A DNA stretch of 64,000 nucleotides, taken from assembly GCF_001667315.1 (NCBI RefSeq), contig NZ_LZHT01000134.1, positions 62,001-126,000 of the forward strand, read 5' to 3'. The stretch comes from Mycobacterium sp. 852002-10029_SCH5224772. Lineage in GTDB: Bacteria; Actinomycetota; Actinomycetes; Mycobacteriales; Mycobacteriaceae. The notes under the pieces are model-generated. The model was not told the origin of the DNA, did not search any database, and was given only the letters and a program-made list of their open reading frames with translations. The position numbers and the translations under genes are program-made. This document shows, piece after piece, positions 26,287-36,117 of this stretch. Numbering within the stretch: position 1 is the stretch's first letter; every line of letters begins with the position of its first letter.

Positions 26287-26880
26287 TCAGCTGACGAGGG
26301 TGTTGGACGCCTTGCGGATGCCGAACGACGAAATGATCTCGAAGATGCCGATCACCACGAACCACGCGCCCACCACGATCGCCAGGGTGGCGAGCGATTC
26401 GAGCGGTGACGCCAGGATGACGATGCCGGCGAGCAGGCTGAGCAGGCCGACGAAGATGTTCCAGCCGCGGCCCGGCAGGTGCGGGTCGCTGACGGCCGAA
26501 ATCGTCGTGCCGACACCGCGGAAGATGAACCCGATGCCAATCCAGATGGCCAGCAACAGGATTGCGGTCAATTGGTCTTTGCCGAAATGGCGGAACGCGA
26601 GCAACGCCAGAATCAGCGATGCGGCCCCGCTGATGAACAGCAAGATGCGGCTGCCCGCCGAGACATGCAGTGAGAACGCGAAGACGACCTGTGCGATACC
26701 GGTGATGAGCAGATACACGCCGAAGGCGACGGCGGCGACCAGGATGGAAATTCCCGGCCACGCCAGCACCAGGACACCGAGGACGAGCGACAGAATTCCC
26801 GACAGCAGAGCGGATTTCCACAAATGCGGCAGCATGCTTGGAACGGGGTTGGTTCCAGGAGAGCCAGGGGAGATGGTCAT
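26287..26880 (-). CDS. HdeD-family (DUF308) membrane protein
   Basis: A 197-residue protein with six hydrophobic helices in three pairs, the pattern of the HdeD/DUF308 family. It matches Mtb Rv1624c. Each pair contains the SLVLGVLVLAWPG or LLAGIVILASP type motif. HdeD in enterobacteria is linked to acid resistance, but a mycobacterial role is not known. The ATG at 26880 is preferred over a TTG six codons upstream. A dark-horse link to the cyd operon is only positional, since an 84-base gap separates them. Confidence 0.85.
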   Translation of the reverse strand: MTISPGSPGTNPVPSMLPHLWKSALLSGILSLVLGVLVLAWPGISILVAAVAFGVYLLITGIAQVVFAFSLHVSAGSRILLFISGAASLILALLAFRHFGKDQLTAILLLAIWIGIGFIFRGVGTTISAVSDPHLPGRGWNIFVGLLSLLAGIVILASPLESLATLAIVVGAWFVVIGIFEIISSFGIRKASNTLVS

Positions 26881-26925
26881 GGCGGCAGTCTGGCACAAAC
26901 GCGGGCTGCGGTACAGGGACTTTGA

Positions 26926-28257
26926 TCAGACGTGGGCGGTGTGGGGCCGCTCGGTGAGCAGGTCGGTGGGCTCTTCCTTTGCCTTGCGGCCGATGAGGTA
27001 CCAGGTGCGCATGACGCCCTTGCCCTTGACTTCGATGCGGCCGCGCTCCTGCAGGACAAAGTCGTTTTTAAGTCGTTCGTACATCGCCTCGGGCACCTGG
27101 ATGCGGCCGACGGAGTCGGTGGATTCCATCCGCGATGCGACATTGACCGCGTCGCCCCACACGTCGTAGAAGAACCGCCGCGAGCCGACGACACCGGCGA
27201 CCACGGGTCCGCAGGCCATGCCCATCCGCAGCGAAACCGCGTCGCCACGCGGATCCTTCAGTGCGGCCGCGACATTGGCCATGTCGAGCGCGAAATCGGC
27301 AAGCGCGAAGGCGTGATCCGGCCGGGCCCGGGGGACCCCGCTGACCACCATGTAGGAGTCGCCGCTGACTTTGATCTTCTCGAGGCCGTGTTTGTCGACC
27401 AGCTCGTCGAAGGCGCCGTATAACCGGTTCAAAAAATGCACCAGGTCGGCCGGGGTGGTGGTACTGGCACGTTCGGTGAACCCGACGATGTCGGCGAACA
27501 GAACGGAGACCTCGTCGTACTTGTCGGCGATGACGCTGCGGGACGAGCTCTTGAGCCGCTCGGCGATGCTGCCCGGCAACATGTTGGCCAGCAGTGCTTC
27601 CGAGCGCTCGTACTCGGCTTCCATCACCGCCTCGGCGCGCTGGGTGTCGCGCACGGCGAACCACACCGCCACGAACACCATCACGCAGGCGGAGATGATG
27701 GTGACGACGAAGTTCATGGACTGCGCCCACGCCGGCTGTAATCCGGTGTCGCGCGGGACAAGGAACTCCAGCGCAATCACCAGGCCGGCCCCGATCGCCG
27801 CGACCGCGGCCGCCAGCACGGTGTGTTCGATGCCCAGCAGCAGCACCGCCAGGCACGCCCCAACCAAAAAGAAGAACTGCGAGCCCGTCGCCGTGCCGGC
27901 GTCCCACGTACTGGCGAACACCGTGACGTAGGCGGCGCCGATAAAGGTCAGCGGCGCGACGAGCTCACCGAAGCGGTGCAGCCATGGCACGGCGGCGAAG
28001 ATCATCGAGGCGACGGCGTTGAGCGAGATGATCTGCCAGGTCCAGACTCCGGTGACCAATTGCAAAACCATGAAGTCGACGCAGACCAGCACGGCCAGCC
28101 AGGCGGCGATCGCGAGAACCCGGTATTGGCGCGCGGCACTGTCGGCGTAGTGCTGGTTGCGGGCGCGCGACTGGGCCCGCGCCGCGGCTACGCAGTCCGG
28201 GCGCTTCGACGTGCCGTCTGGCCATCGCGGTGGGCCACCACATTCCTTGGCCGCCAC
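26926..28257 (-). CDS. cya: membrane class III adenylyl cyclase (Rv1625c type)
   Basis: Makes cyclic AMP from ATP. The 443-residue protein has six N-terminal helices (residues about 45-205), a short linker and one catalytic domain, so it works as a homodimer resembling half of a mammalian membrane cyclase. All catalytic residues are present at the positions known for Rv1625c: Asp256 and Asp300 for metal, Lys296 and Asp365 for adenine selection, Asn372 and Arg376 for the transition state. The GTG start lies 7 bases after a TACGCT hexamer, suggesting a leaderless message. Confidence 0.95.
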   Translation of the reverse strand: MAAKECGGPPRWPDGTSKRPDCVAAARAQSRARNQHYADSAARQYRVLAIAAWLAVLVCVDFMVLQLVTGVWTWQIISLNAVASMIFAAVPWLHRFGELVAPLTFIGAAYVTVFASTWDAGTATGSQFFFLVGACLAVLLLGIEHTVLAAAVAAIGAGLVIALEFLVPRDTGLQPAWAQSMNFVVTIISACVMVFVAVWFAVRDTQRAEAVMEAEYERSEALLANMLPGSIAERLKSSSRSVIADKYDEVSVLFADIVGFTERASTTTPADLVHFLNRLYGAFDELVDKHGLEKIKVSGDSYMVVSGVPRARPDHAFALADFALDMANVAAALKDPRGDAVSLRMGMACGPVVAGVVGSRRFFYDVWGDAVNVASRMESTDSVGRIQVPEAMYERLKNDFVLQERGRIEVKGKGVMRTWYLIGRKAKEEPTDLLTERPHTAHV

Positions 28258-28264
28258 GCAAGCA

Positions 28265-28270
28265 AGCGTA
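28265..28270 (-). promoter_or_regulatory. leaderless -10 element of cya
   Basis: On the minus strand TACGCT (TANNNT) ends 7 bases before the GTG start. No -35 match was seen. Confidence 0.45.
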
Positions 28271-28456
28271 ACCGCCGAACAGGCAATCTTGTCGACAACC
28301 GCGTCAATATCTCGTTTTCGCCCCCGTAAGTTTGCCCGGTCTGATAACCATCTTGTTATCGGGTTTTTTGTCGGGTTTACGAGTCATTTGGTTCGGTTAT
28401 TAACGCGTGTTGGACGCTCTATGTGACACGTGTTCGCCTCGACTAAGGGGTGCCTG

Positions 28457-28651
28457 ATGGCGGGTCTCAGAAGAATCGTTCTGGCGTCGATAATCGCCCT
28501 TACTGCCATGCTCATGGACGGCTGCAGCATCGCCTGTAGTGAGCCGAGTTGGCTGCTCCGAGTGGCCGGCGATTCCATCGGCAATTACAACGCGGGGCCG
28601 GAGGTTTCGGCCTCGGGCCAGGTGTGTGTCACGCGGTCATTCGGCGACTGA
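28457..28651 (+). CDS. orphan small secreted or lipoprotein-like protein
   Basis: A 64-residue ORF with ATG at 28457 and AAGGGG six bases upstream. The N-terminus MAGLRRIVLASIIALTAMLMDGC has a positively charged start, a hydrophobic core and a cysteine, like a signal peptide with a weak lipobox. The remainder contains two more cysteines and no known motif. It sits in an AT-rich patch between cya and a tRNA gene and was not recognised from Mtb. It may be real and recently acquired, or spurious. Confidence 0.45.
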   Translation: MAGLRRIVLASIIALTAMLMDGCSIACSEPSWLLRVAGDSIGNYNAGPEVSASGQVCVTRSFGD

Positions 28652-28907
28652 GGCTCAGCGAGGTCGACTCCGTGTCAAGGTCCGCCGCGAGCGCGCCATA
28701 TTATGAATTCAAGTGATCTTTTACGCGCGATATCCGTATTGCGACACAACGGGTCATAAATGCGCACGGTTTATAAATGCCCGCATATTCATACCATTGG
28801 AAGGTATTAGGCCCATTATAGAAACTTCCGGGCTGGTTATACCCGGCGGACCCACTACTTCAGTACTGGAAAGCCGGGGGTGCCGATGTTGCTGCCGCCT
28901 GGGTTGC
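28652..28907 (+). other. AT-rich intergenic patch beside tRNA-Leu
   Basis: This stretch is much richer in A and T than the rest of the window and holds no convincing gene. It contains small inverted repeats, such as ATACC...GGTAT near 28793-28809 and CCGGG...CCCGG near 28830-28848, and the direct repeat ATAAATGC at about 28757 and 28773. It abuts the 3' end of a tRNA gene, the usual side for phage or island insertion. No integrase or att duplicate was found. Confidence 0.6.
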
Positions 28908-28984
28908 TGGTGCCCTCGGTGAGATTCGAACTCACACTGGACGGGTTTTGAATCCGTTTCCTCTGCCAGTTGGGATACGAGGGC
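28908..28984 (-). tRNA. tRNA-Leu (CAA), short variable arm
   Basis: A 74-base cloverleaf plus an encoded CCA. The acceptor stem GCCCTCG/CGAGGGC is perfect, and the T arm is GTGAG-TTCGAAT-CTCAC. The anticodon loop is TTCAAAA, with anticodon CAA at 28948-28950, reading UUG. The D arm looks like a three-pair stem. Leu tRNAs normally have a long class II variable arm, but here only five bases (CCAGT) lie between the anticodon and T stems. The A-C mismatch at the top of the anticodon stem is also unusual. The identity therefore rests on the anticodon. Confidence 0.8.
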
Positions 28985-29097
28985 TTGCCGGCGTCTTACC
29001 TTAGAGGCAGCATCCCACCATAGAGGACTTGGTGTCCTCACCTGTCACACCGCCCCCGCGCACGCTGGTCTGAGGCGTTCGCGACACAATGTCCGTC

Positions 29098-29715
29098 ATG
29101 ACAGGCCCCACAACCGACACCGACGCCGCCGTGCCGCGCCGGGTCCTGATCGCTGAAGACGAAGCGCTCATCCGACTGGATCTCGCCGAGATGCTCCGAG
29201 AGGAGGGTTACGAGATCGTCGGCGAGGCCGGCGACGGACAGGAAGCCGTCGACCTGGCGGAGCGTCATCAGCCGGACCTGGTGATCATGGACGTGAAGAT
29301 GCCGCGCCGCGACGGCATCGACGCGGCCTCGGAGATAGCCAGCAAGCGAATCGCCCCGATCGTCATTTTGACGGCGTTCAGTCAGCGCGACTTGGTCGAG
29401 CGTGCCCGAGACGCCGGAGCGATGGCGTACCTGGTGAAGCCGTTCACCATCAGCGACCTGATCCCGGCCATCGAATTGGCCGTCAGTCGCTTCGGGGAGA
29501 TCGCGGAGCTGGAACGCGAGGTGGCGACGCTGTCCGAGCGGTTGGAGACCCGCAAGCTCGTGGAACGTGCCAAGGGGCTGCTGCAGACCGAACAGGGCAT
29601 GACCGAGCCCGAGGCGTTCAAGTGGATTCAGCGGGCCGCCATGGACCGGCGGACCACGATGAAGCGGGTGGCCGAAGTCGTCCTGGAGACCCTGGACCCG
29701 CCGAAGGACGCCTAG
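29098..29715 (+). CDS. pdtaR: response regulator with ANTAR RNA-binding domain PdtaR
   Basis: A two-domain antiterminator of 205 residues. The N-terminal receiver domain has the acidic pocket in IAEDEALIRLD, the phosphoacceptor aspartate in LVIMDVKMPRRDG, the threonine in ILTAFS and the lysine in YLVKPF. The C-terminal ANTAR domain (residues about 130-195) binds dual-hairpin RNA and relieves termination. In Mtb (Rv1626) it is phosphorylated by PdtaS, which is encoded elsewhere. ATG 29098 gives the conserved MTGPTTD start; 29089 is an alternative three codons upstream. Confidence 0.95.
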   Translation: MTGPTTDTDAAVPRRVLIAEDEALIRLDLAEMLREEGYEIVGEAGDGQEAVDLAERHQPDLVIMDVKMPRRDGIDAASEIASKRIAPIVILTAFSQRDLVERARDAGAMAYLVKPFTISDLIPAIELAVSRFGEIAELEREVATLSERLETRKLVERAKGLLQTEQGMTEPEAFKWIQRAAMDRRTTMKRVAEVVLETLDPPKDA

Positions 29716-29743
29716 CCTTCCACCGGTGGGTGCGTGCCGAGCG

Positions 29744-29870
29744 TCGAGTGTGAGCTCAGGGATTCGAGTGTGAAGCCACGGCTTTGACTGTGAGCCCATG
29801 GCGACGACACGCCGAGCGCGGCCACCGTGGCCTCACACTGAAAGCCGTGACTTCACACTGAAAGCCGTTG
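29744..29870. repeat. clustered GTGTGA/CACGGCTTT inverted and direct repeats
   Basis: Several copies of a motif close to GTGTGAAG(C/T)CACGGCTTT occur in both directions between two convergent genes. The arms at 29768-29785 and 29841-29858 pair with one mismatch across a 55-base loop. TCACACTGAAAGCCGT is directly repeated near 29833 and 29853. The cluster may fold into a large bidirectional terminator or belong to a dispersed repeat family. Confidence 0.75.
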
Positions 29871-29908
29871 CCGCGCACCGGTCAATGCGGCCGAGGCCGC
29901 GGCGATCC

Positions 29909-31114
29909 CTAGCGGGCGACGATCACCGACGAGCCGTGCCCGAACAGCCCCTGGTTGGCGGTGATCCCGACCGTGGCGTTTTCCACCTGCCGACCCGTGG
30001 CCTGACCGCGCAGTTGCCATGTCAGCTCGCAGACCTGAGCGATCGCCTGCGCGGGGATGGCCTCGCCGAAGCAGGCCAGCCCACCGGACGCGTTGACCGG
30101 GACCCTGCCGCCGATGGTGGTGGCGCCGCTGCGCAGCAGCGCCTCGGCTTCGCCTTTGGCGCACAGGCCCAGGTGTTCGTACCAGTCGAGCTCCAGCGCG
30201 GTGGACAGGTCGTAGACCTCGGCCAGGCTCACGTCCTCGGGCCCGATGCCCGCCTCGGCATAGGCCGCGTCGAGGATATGGTCCTTGAACGCCCGATCGG
30301 GTGCGGGCACCGCGGCGGTGGAATCCGTTGCGATGTCCGGTAATTCGGGCAGGTGCTGCGGATAGTTCGGGGTGACTGTGCTGACCGCTCGCACGGATGG
30401 CACACCGGCCAGCGAGCCGAGGTGTTCGCGGGCGAACTTCGCGCTGGCCACGATCAGCGCGGCGGCGCCGTCGGAGGTGGCGCAGATGTCCAACAGCCGC
30501 AACGGGTCGGCCACCACCGCGCTGGCCAGCACGTCCTCGACCGACACCTCCTTGCGGTACCGCGCGTTCGGGTTCTGCAGGCCATGCCGCGAGTTCTTGA
30601 CCTTGACCTGGGCGAAATCCTCGAGCGTGGCGCCGTAGAGATCCATCCGCCGCCGCGCCAGCAACGCGAAGTACACCGGGTTGGTGGCGCCGATCAAATG
30701 GAACCGCTGCCAGTCGGGATCGTTTTTGCGCTCACCACCGACCGGGGCGAAAAAGCCCTTCGGCGTGGTGTCGGCGCCGATGACCAGGGCCACGTCGCAA
30801 AAGCCGGCCAGGATCTGGGCCCGGGCGCTCTGCAGCGCCTGCGAACCGCTGGCGCAGGCGGCATAGCTCGAGCTGACCGGCACACCATTCCACCCGAGCT
30901 TCTGGGCGAACGTCGCGCCGGCGACGAATCCCGGATAGCCGTTGCGGATGGTGTCCGCACCGGCCACCAACTGGATCTGACGCCAGTCCAGGCCCGCTTC
31001 GTTGAGCGCGGCCCGGGCGGCGGCCACCCCGTATTCGGTGAAGTCGTTGCCCCACTTGCCCCAGGGGTGCATCCCGGCGCCCAGGATGTACAGCGGTTCT
31101 GGAGCGCTACTCAT
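29909..31114 (-). CDS. thiolase-like lipid-transfer family protein (Rv1627c type)
   Basis: A 401-residue member of the thiolase superfamily, of the sterol-carrier/acetyl-CoA acyltransferase-like group. It has CASGSQALQSARAQILAG around the reactive cysteine position, DICATSDGAAALIVAS in the middle and NASGGLACFGEAIPAQA with GITANQGLFGHGSS at the end. It is paired with a DUF35 protein encoded immediately upstream (ATG overlapping its TGA). Such thiolase-DUF35 pairs form complexes in steroid and fatty acid degradation. The substrate is unknown. ATG 31114 is chosen over the upstream frame because of that overlap. Confidence 0.88.
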   Translation of the reverse strand: MSSAPEPLYILGAGMHPWGKWGNDFTEYGVAAARAALNEAGLDWRQIQLVAGADTIRNGYPGFVAGATFAQKLGWNGVPVSSSYAACASGSQALQSARAQILAGFCDVALVIGADTTPKGFFAPVGGERKNDPDWQRFHLIGATNPVYFALLARRRMDLYGATLEDFAQVKVKNSRHGLQNPNARYRKEVSVEDVLASAVVADPLRLLDICATSDGAAALIVASAKFAREHLGSLAGVPSVRAVSTVTPNYPQHLPELPDIATDSTAAVPAPDRAFKDHILDAAYAEAGIGPEDVSLAEVYDLSTALELDWYEHLGLCAKGEAEALLRSGATTIGGRVPVNASGGLACFGEAIPAQAIAQVCELTWQLRGQATGRQVENATVGITANQGLFGHGSSVIVAR

Positions 31115-31566
31115 GACGAGATCCTCCACGCGTGCACGATGCGCTGCACGCCGTCGTCGTCGGTGTACAGCGGCATGGTGGTCAGTTCCATCTCCATGCC
31201 GACCTCCAAGTCGGCGGCCAGCGTGCCCTCGACGACCTTGCCCAGCACGATCAGGCCCTCCTTCGCCAGCTCCACGGCGGCGACGGCGAACGGTTCAAAG
31301 GGGTCCGGCGACGGGTAGGGCGGCGGTGGCGCGTAACGGTTCTCGGTGTAGCTCCACAGTTTTCCCCGCGTCGACAGGGCGACCGATTCCAGCGTGTCGC
31401 TGGTGCAACCCGGATTCGGGCAGTTGTTCTCGCGCGGCGGGAAGACGTAGGTGCCGCACTCGGGGCACTTGCTACCGATCAGATGCGGGACGCCGGCTGC
31501 TTCACTCGTCGAGTCGGTGGCGAACCATCCCTCGACCGCCGGTTCTTGTTGGATGACTTCTGGCAC
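31111..31566 (-). CDS. DUF35 OB-fold protein, thiolase partner (Rv1628c type)
   Basis: A 151-residue protein with an N-terminal zinc ribbon, CPECGTYVFPPRENNCPNPGC, containing four cysteines, followed by an OB fold. This is the DUF35 family, known to bind acyl-CoA and partner thiolase-like proteins. The GTG at 31566 gives VPEVIQQEPAVEGWF. The longer frame upstream runs into the polA promoter region and is not used. TACGCT lies 6 bases before the GTG, suggesting a leaderless operon start for the pair. Confidence 0.88.
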   Translation of the reverse strand: MPEVIQQEPAVEGWFATDSTSEAAGVPHLIGSKCPECGTYVFPPRENNCPNPGCTSDTLESVALSTRGKLWSYTENRYAPPPPYPSPDPFEPFAVAAVELAKEGLIVLGKVVEGTLAADLEVGMEMELTTMPLYTDDDGVQRIVHAWRISS

Positions 31567-31572
31567 CGAGCC

Positions 31573-31578
31573 AGCGTA
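31573..31578 (-). promoter_or_regulatory. leaderless -10 element of the DUF35/thiolase pair
   Basis: TACGCT on the minus strand ends 6 bases before the GTG start. It faces the polA promoter about 80 bases away. Confidence 0.45.
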
Positions 31579-31660
31579 CCCAGCCCACGCACAGAACTGA
31601 AACGTGTTGCAGTTCTGTGGGCGGCCCGGTCGGGGCGCGGGGCTCGTCACACCGGGTGCC

Positions 31661-31666
31661 TAAAGT
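31661..31666 (+). promoter_or_regulatory. leaderless -10 element of polA
   Basis: TAAAGT fits TANNNT and ends 7 bases before the GTG at 31674. It supports that start over the GTGs at 31656 and 31665. Confidence 0.45.
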
Positions 31667-31673
31667 GAAAGCC

Positions 31674-34391
31674 GTGCCCGCCACGAAAACCGCTCCGAAG
31701 GCCAGCGAGGAACAAACCAGGCCGACGCTCATGCTGCTGGACGGCAATTCCCTGGCGTTTCGGGCGTTCTATGCGCTGCCCGCCGAGAACTTCAAAACCC
31801 GCGGCGGGCTGACCACCAACGCGGTCTACGGCTTCACCGCCATGCTGATCAACCTGCTGCGCGACGAAGCCCCCAGCCACATCGCCGCGGCCTTCGACGT
31901 GTCCCGGCAGACCTTCCGCTCCGAGCGCTACCCGGAGTACAAGGCCAATCGGTCGGCGACGCCTGAGGAGTTCCACGGCCAGATCGACATCACCAAGGAA
32001 GTCCTGGCGGCCCTGGGCATCACGGTGCTCGCCGAGCCTGGGTTCGAGGCCGACGACCTGATCGCCACCCTGGCCACCCAGGCCGAAAACGAGGACTACC
32101 GCGTGCTGGTGGTCACCGGCGACCGCGACGCCCTGCAGCTGGTCAGCGAGAACGTGACGGTGCTCTATCCCCGCAAGGGGGTGAGCGAATTGACCCGCTT
32201 CACTCCCGACGCCGTCGTCGAAAAGTACGGGCTGACGCCCACGCAGTACCCCGACTTCGCCGCCCTGCGCGGCGACCCCAGCGACAACCTGCCCGGCATT
32301 CCCGGTGTGGGGGAGAAGACCGCCTCCAAATGGATCGGCGAGTACGGGTCGTTGCAGGCGCTGGTCGACAACGTCGACTCGGTGCGTGGCAAGGTGGGCG
32401 ATTCACTGCGCGAACATCTGGCCAGCGTGATCCGCAACCGCGAGCTCACCGATCTGGTCAAGGACGTGCCGCTGGCCCAAACCCCCGACACGCTGCGGCT
32501 GCAGCCGTGGGACCGCGACCAGATCCACCGGCTCTTCGACGACCTGGAGTTCCGGGTGCTGCGGGACCGGCTGTTCGAAACCCTGGCCGCGGTGGAGCCC
32601 GAGGTCGACGAGGGCTTCGACGTGCGCGGCGGCGCGCTGGAAGCCGGCGAGCTGGCAGTGTGGTTGGCCGAGCACAGCTCCGGGAAGCGCTTCGGTCTGG
32701 CCGTCGTCGGCACCCACCTGGCGTACGACGCCGACGCCACCGCGCTGGCCATCGTCTCCGCCGACGGCGAGGGCCGCTACATCGACACCGCGACGCTGGA
32801 TCCCGAAGACGAAGCGGCACTGGCGTCCTGGCTGGCGGACCCCGGCCCACCCAAGGCGCTGCACGAAGCCAAGCTCGCCATGCACGACCTGACCGGGCGG
32901 GGCTGGACGCTGGCCGGCGTCACCTCCGACACCGCGCTGGCGGCCTACCTGGTGCGCCCCGGGCAGCGCAGCTTCTCCCTCGACGACCTGTCGCTGCGCT
33001 ACCTGCGCCGCGAGTTACGGGCCGAAAACCCTGAACAGCAACAACTTTCGCTCCTCGACGACACCGAGGGCACCGACGACCAGGCGGTGCAGACCCTGCT
33101 CCTGCGTGCCGTGGCGGTGCTGGATCTGGCCGACGCGCTCGACGAGGAACTGGCCCGGATCAACTCCACCTCGTTGCTGAGCGGCATGGAGCTGCCGGTG
33201 CAACGGGTGCTGGCGGGAATGGAAAACGCCGGTATCGCAGTCGATTTGGACTTGCTGACCGAGCTGCAAAGCGATTTCGCCCACCTGATCCGTGACGCGG
33301 CCGAAGCGGCATACGCGGTGATCGGCAAGCAGATCAACCTGGGCTCGCCAAAACAGTTGCAGACGGTGCTCTTCGACGAGCTGGAGATGCCGAAGACCAA
33401 GCGCACCAAGACCGGTTACACTACCGACGCGGACGCGCTGCAGTCGCTGTTCGACAAGACCGGTCATCCGTTCCTGCAGCATCTGCTGGCCCACCGCGAT
33501 GCCACCAGGCTCAAAGTCACCGTCGACGGGCTGCTGAATTCGGTGGCCTCCGACGGGCGCATCCACACCACGTTCAACCAGACCATCGCGGCGACGGGCA
33601 GGCTGTCGTCGACCGAGCCGAACCTGCAGAACATTCCGATTCGCACCGAGGCGGGTCGGCGGATCCGCGACGCGTTTGTGGTCGGTGACGGCTACAGCGA
33701 GCTGATGACCGCCGACTACAGCCAGATCGAGATGCGGATCATGGCCCACCTGTCCAAGGACGAGGGGCTCATCGAGGCGTTCAACACGGGGGAGGACCTG
33801 CACTCGTTCGTGGCGTCGCGGGCGTTCGGCGTGCCGATCGAGGAGGTGACCGGCGAGCTGCGCCGCCGGGTCAAGGCCATGTCCTACGGGCTGGCCTACG
33901 GCTTGAGTGCCTACGGGCTGTCCGCCCAGCTCAAAATCTCCACCGAAGAGGCCAAAGATCAGATGGAGCAATACTTCGCCCGGTTCGGCGGGGTGCGCGA
34001 CTACCTGATGGATGTCGTGGAACAGGCCCGCAAGGACGGCTACACGTCGACGGTGTTCGGCCGTCGCCGCTATCTCCCCGAACTCGACAGCAGTAACCGC
34101 CAGGTGCGGGAGGCCGCCGAGCGGGCCGCGCTCAACGCGCCCATCCAGGGCAGCGCGGCCGACATCATCAAGGTGGCGATGATCGAAACCGACAAGGCGA
34201 TCACCGACGCCGGGCTCTCCTCCCGGATCCTGCTGCAGGTGCACGACGAGCTGCTGTTCGAGGTCGCATCGGGAGAACGGGAACAGCTCGAAGCCCTAGC
34301 GCGCGACAAGATGGGCGGCGCCTACCCGCTCGACGTCCCGCTCGAGGTTTCGGTGGGCTACGGACGCTCATGGGACTCCGCCGCGCACTAG
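31674..34391 (+). CDS. polA: DNA polymerase I PolA
   Basis: Gap-filling and Okazaki-fragment polymerase, 905 residues. An N-terminal 5'-3' exonuclease (residues about 18-310) has LMLLDGNSLAFRAFYALP and VTGDRDALQLV. A central domain (about 320-500) lacks clear proofreading exonuclease motifs, as in other mycobacterial PolA. The C-terminal polymerase domain holds motif A DYSQIEMRIMAHL, the O helix RRRVKAMSYGLAYG and motif C QVHDELLFE. The GTG at 31674 is preferred because a TANNNT hexamer lies 7 bases upstream. Confidence 0.95.
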   Translation: MPATKTAPKASEEQTRPTLMLLDGNSLAFRAFYALPAENFKTRGGLTTNAVYGFTAMLINLLRDEAPSHIAAAFDVSRQTFRSERYPEYKANRSATPEEFHGQIDITKEVLAALGITVLAEPGFEADDLIATLATQAENEDYRVLVVTGDRDALQLVSENVTVLYPRKGVSELTRFTPDAVVEKYGLTPTQYPDFAALRGDPSDNLPGIPGVGEKTASKWIGEYGSLQALVDNVDSVRGKVGDSLREHLASVIRNRELTDLVKDVPLAQTPDTLRLQPWDRDQIHRLFDDLEFRVLRDRLFETLAAVEPEVDEGFDVRGGALEAGELAVWLAEHSSGKRFGLAVVGTHLAYDADATALAIVSADGEGRYIDTATLDPEDEAALASWLADPGPPKALHEAKLAMHDLTGRGWTLAGVTSDTALAAYLVRPGQRSFSLDDLSLRYLRRELRAENPEQQQLSLLDDTEGTDDQAVQTLLLRAVAVLDLADALDEELARINSTSLLSGMELPVQRVLAGMENAGIAVDLDLLTELQSDFAHLIRDAAEAAYAVIGKQINLGSPKQLQTVLFDELEMPKTKRTKTGYTTDADALQSLFDKTGHPFLQHLLAHRDATRLKVTVDGLLNSVASDGRIHTTFNQTIAATGRLSSTEPNLQNIPIRTEAGRRIRDAFVVGDGYSELMTADYSQIEMRIMAHLSKDEGLIEAFNTGEDLHSFVASRAFGVPIEEVTGELRRRVKAMSYGLAYGLSAYGLSAQLKISTEEAKDQMEQYFARFGGVRDYLMDVVEQARKDGYTSTVFGRRRYLPELDSSNRQVREAAERAALNAPIQGSAADIIKVAMIETDKAITDAGLSSRILLQVHDELLFEVASGEREQLEALARDKMGGAYPLDVPLEVSVGYGRSWDSAAH

Positions 34392-34569
34392 CGCGGCGAT
34401 CGGGGCGTCGCGGTGCGCTGAAAGGCCACCGTTCATGCGTCCGGCCTTCGAGCAGATATTTGCTGCTCAATCGGCCGCCGAGCGTAACGTCACGGCGAAG
34501 AATCACCTGAAAACTCGCTGTGGCGTTACATTCGGTGCAACCGTTCGATCAGAGGCGGCCGTGCTGGGT

Positions 34570-34599
34570 TTGGCCAGCGTGTGCACAGTCGAGTAACCT
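34570..34599 (+). promoter_or_regulatory. probable SigA promoter of rpsA
   Basis: TTGGCC (34570-34575) and TAACCT (34594-34599) are separated by 18 bases, and they lie 58 bases before the rpsA ATG. The rest of the 265-base gap after polA shows no gene. Confidence 0.4.
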
Positions 34600-34656
34600 C
34601 GACGGGTAAATCCCAATTGTCCCTACAACCAAACCTGTCCGGAGCACCCCAACAAT

Positions 34657-36099
<1,443 letters not shown>

Positions 36100-36117
36100 C
36101 CCGTTCCTGAGGACGCC

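Noticed and set aside
28713..28922. 69-codon frame in the AT-rich patch overlapping the tRNA
   Set aside because: It starts without a ribosome site, runs into the tRNA and ends in a cysteine-rich low-complexity tail.
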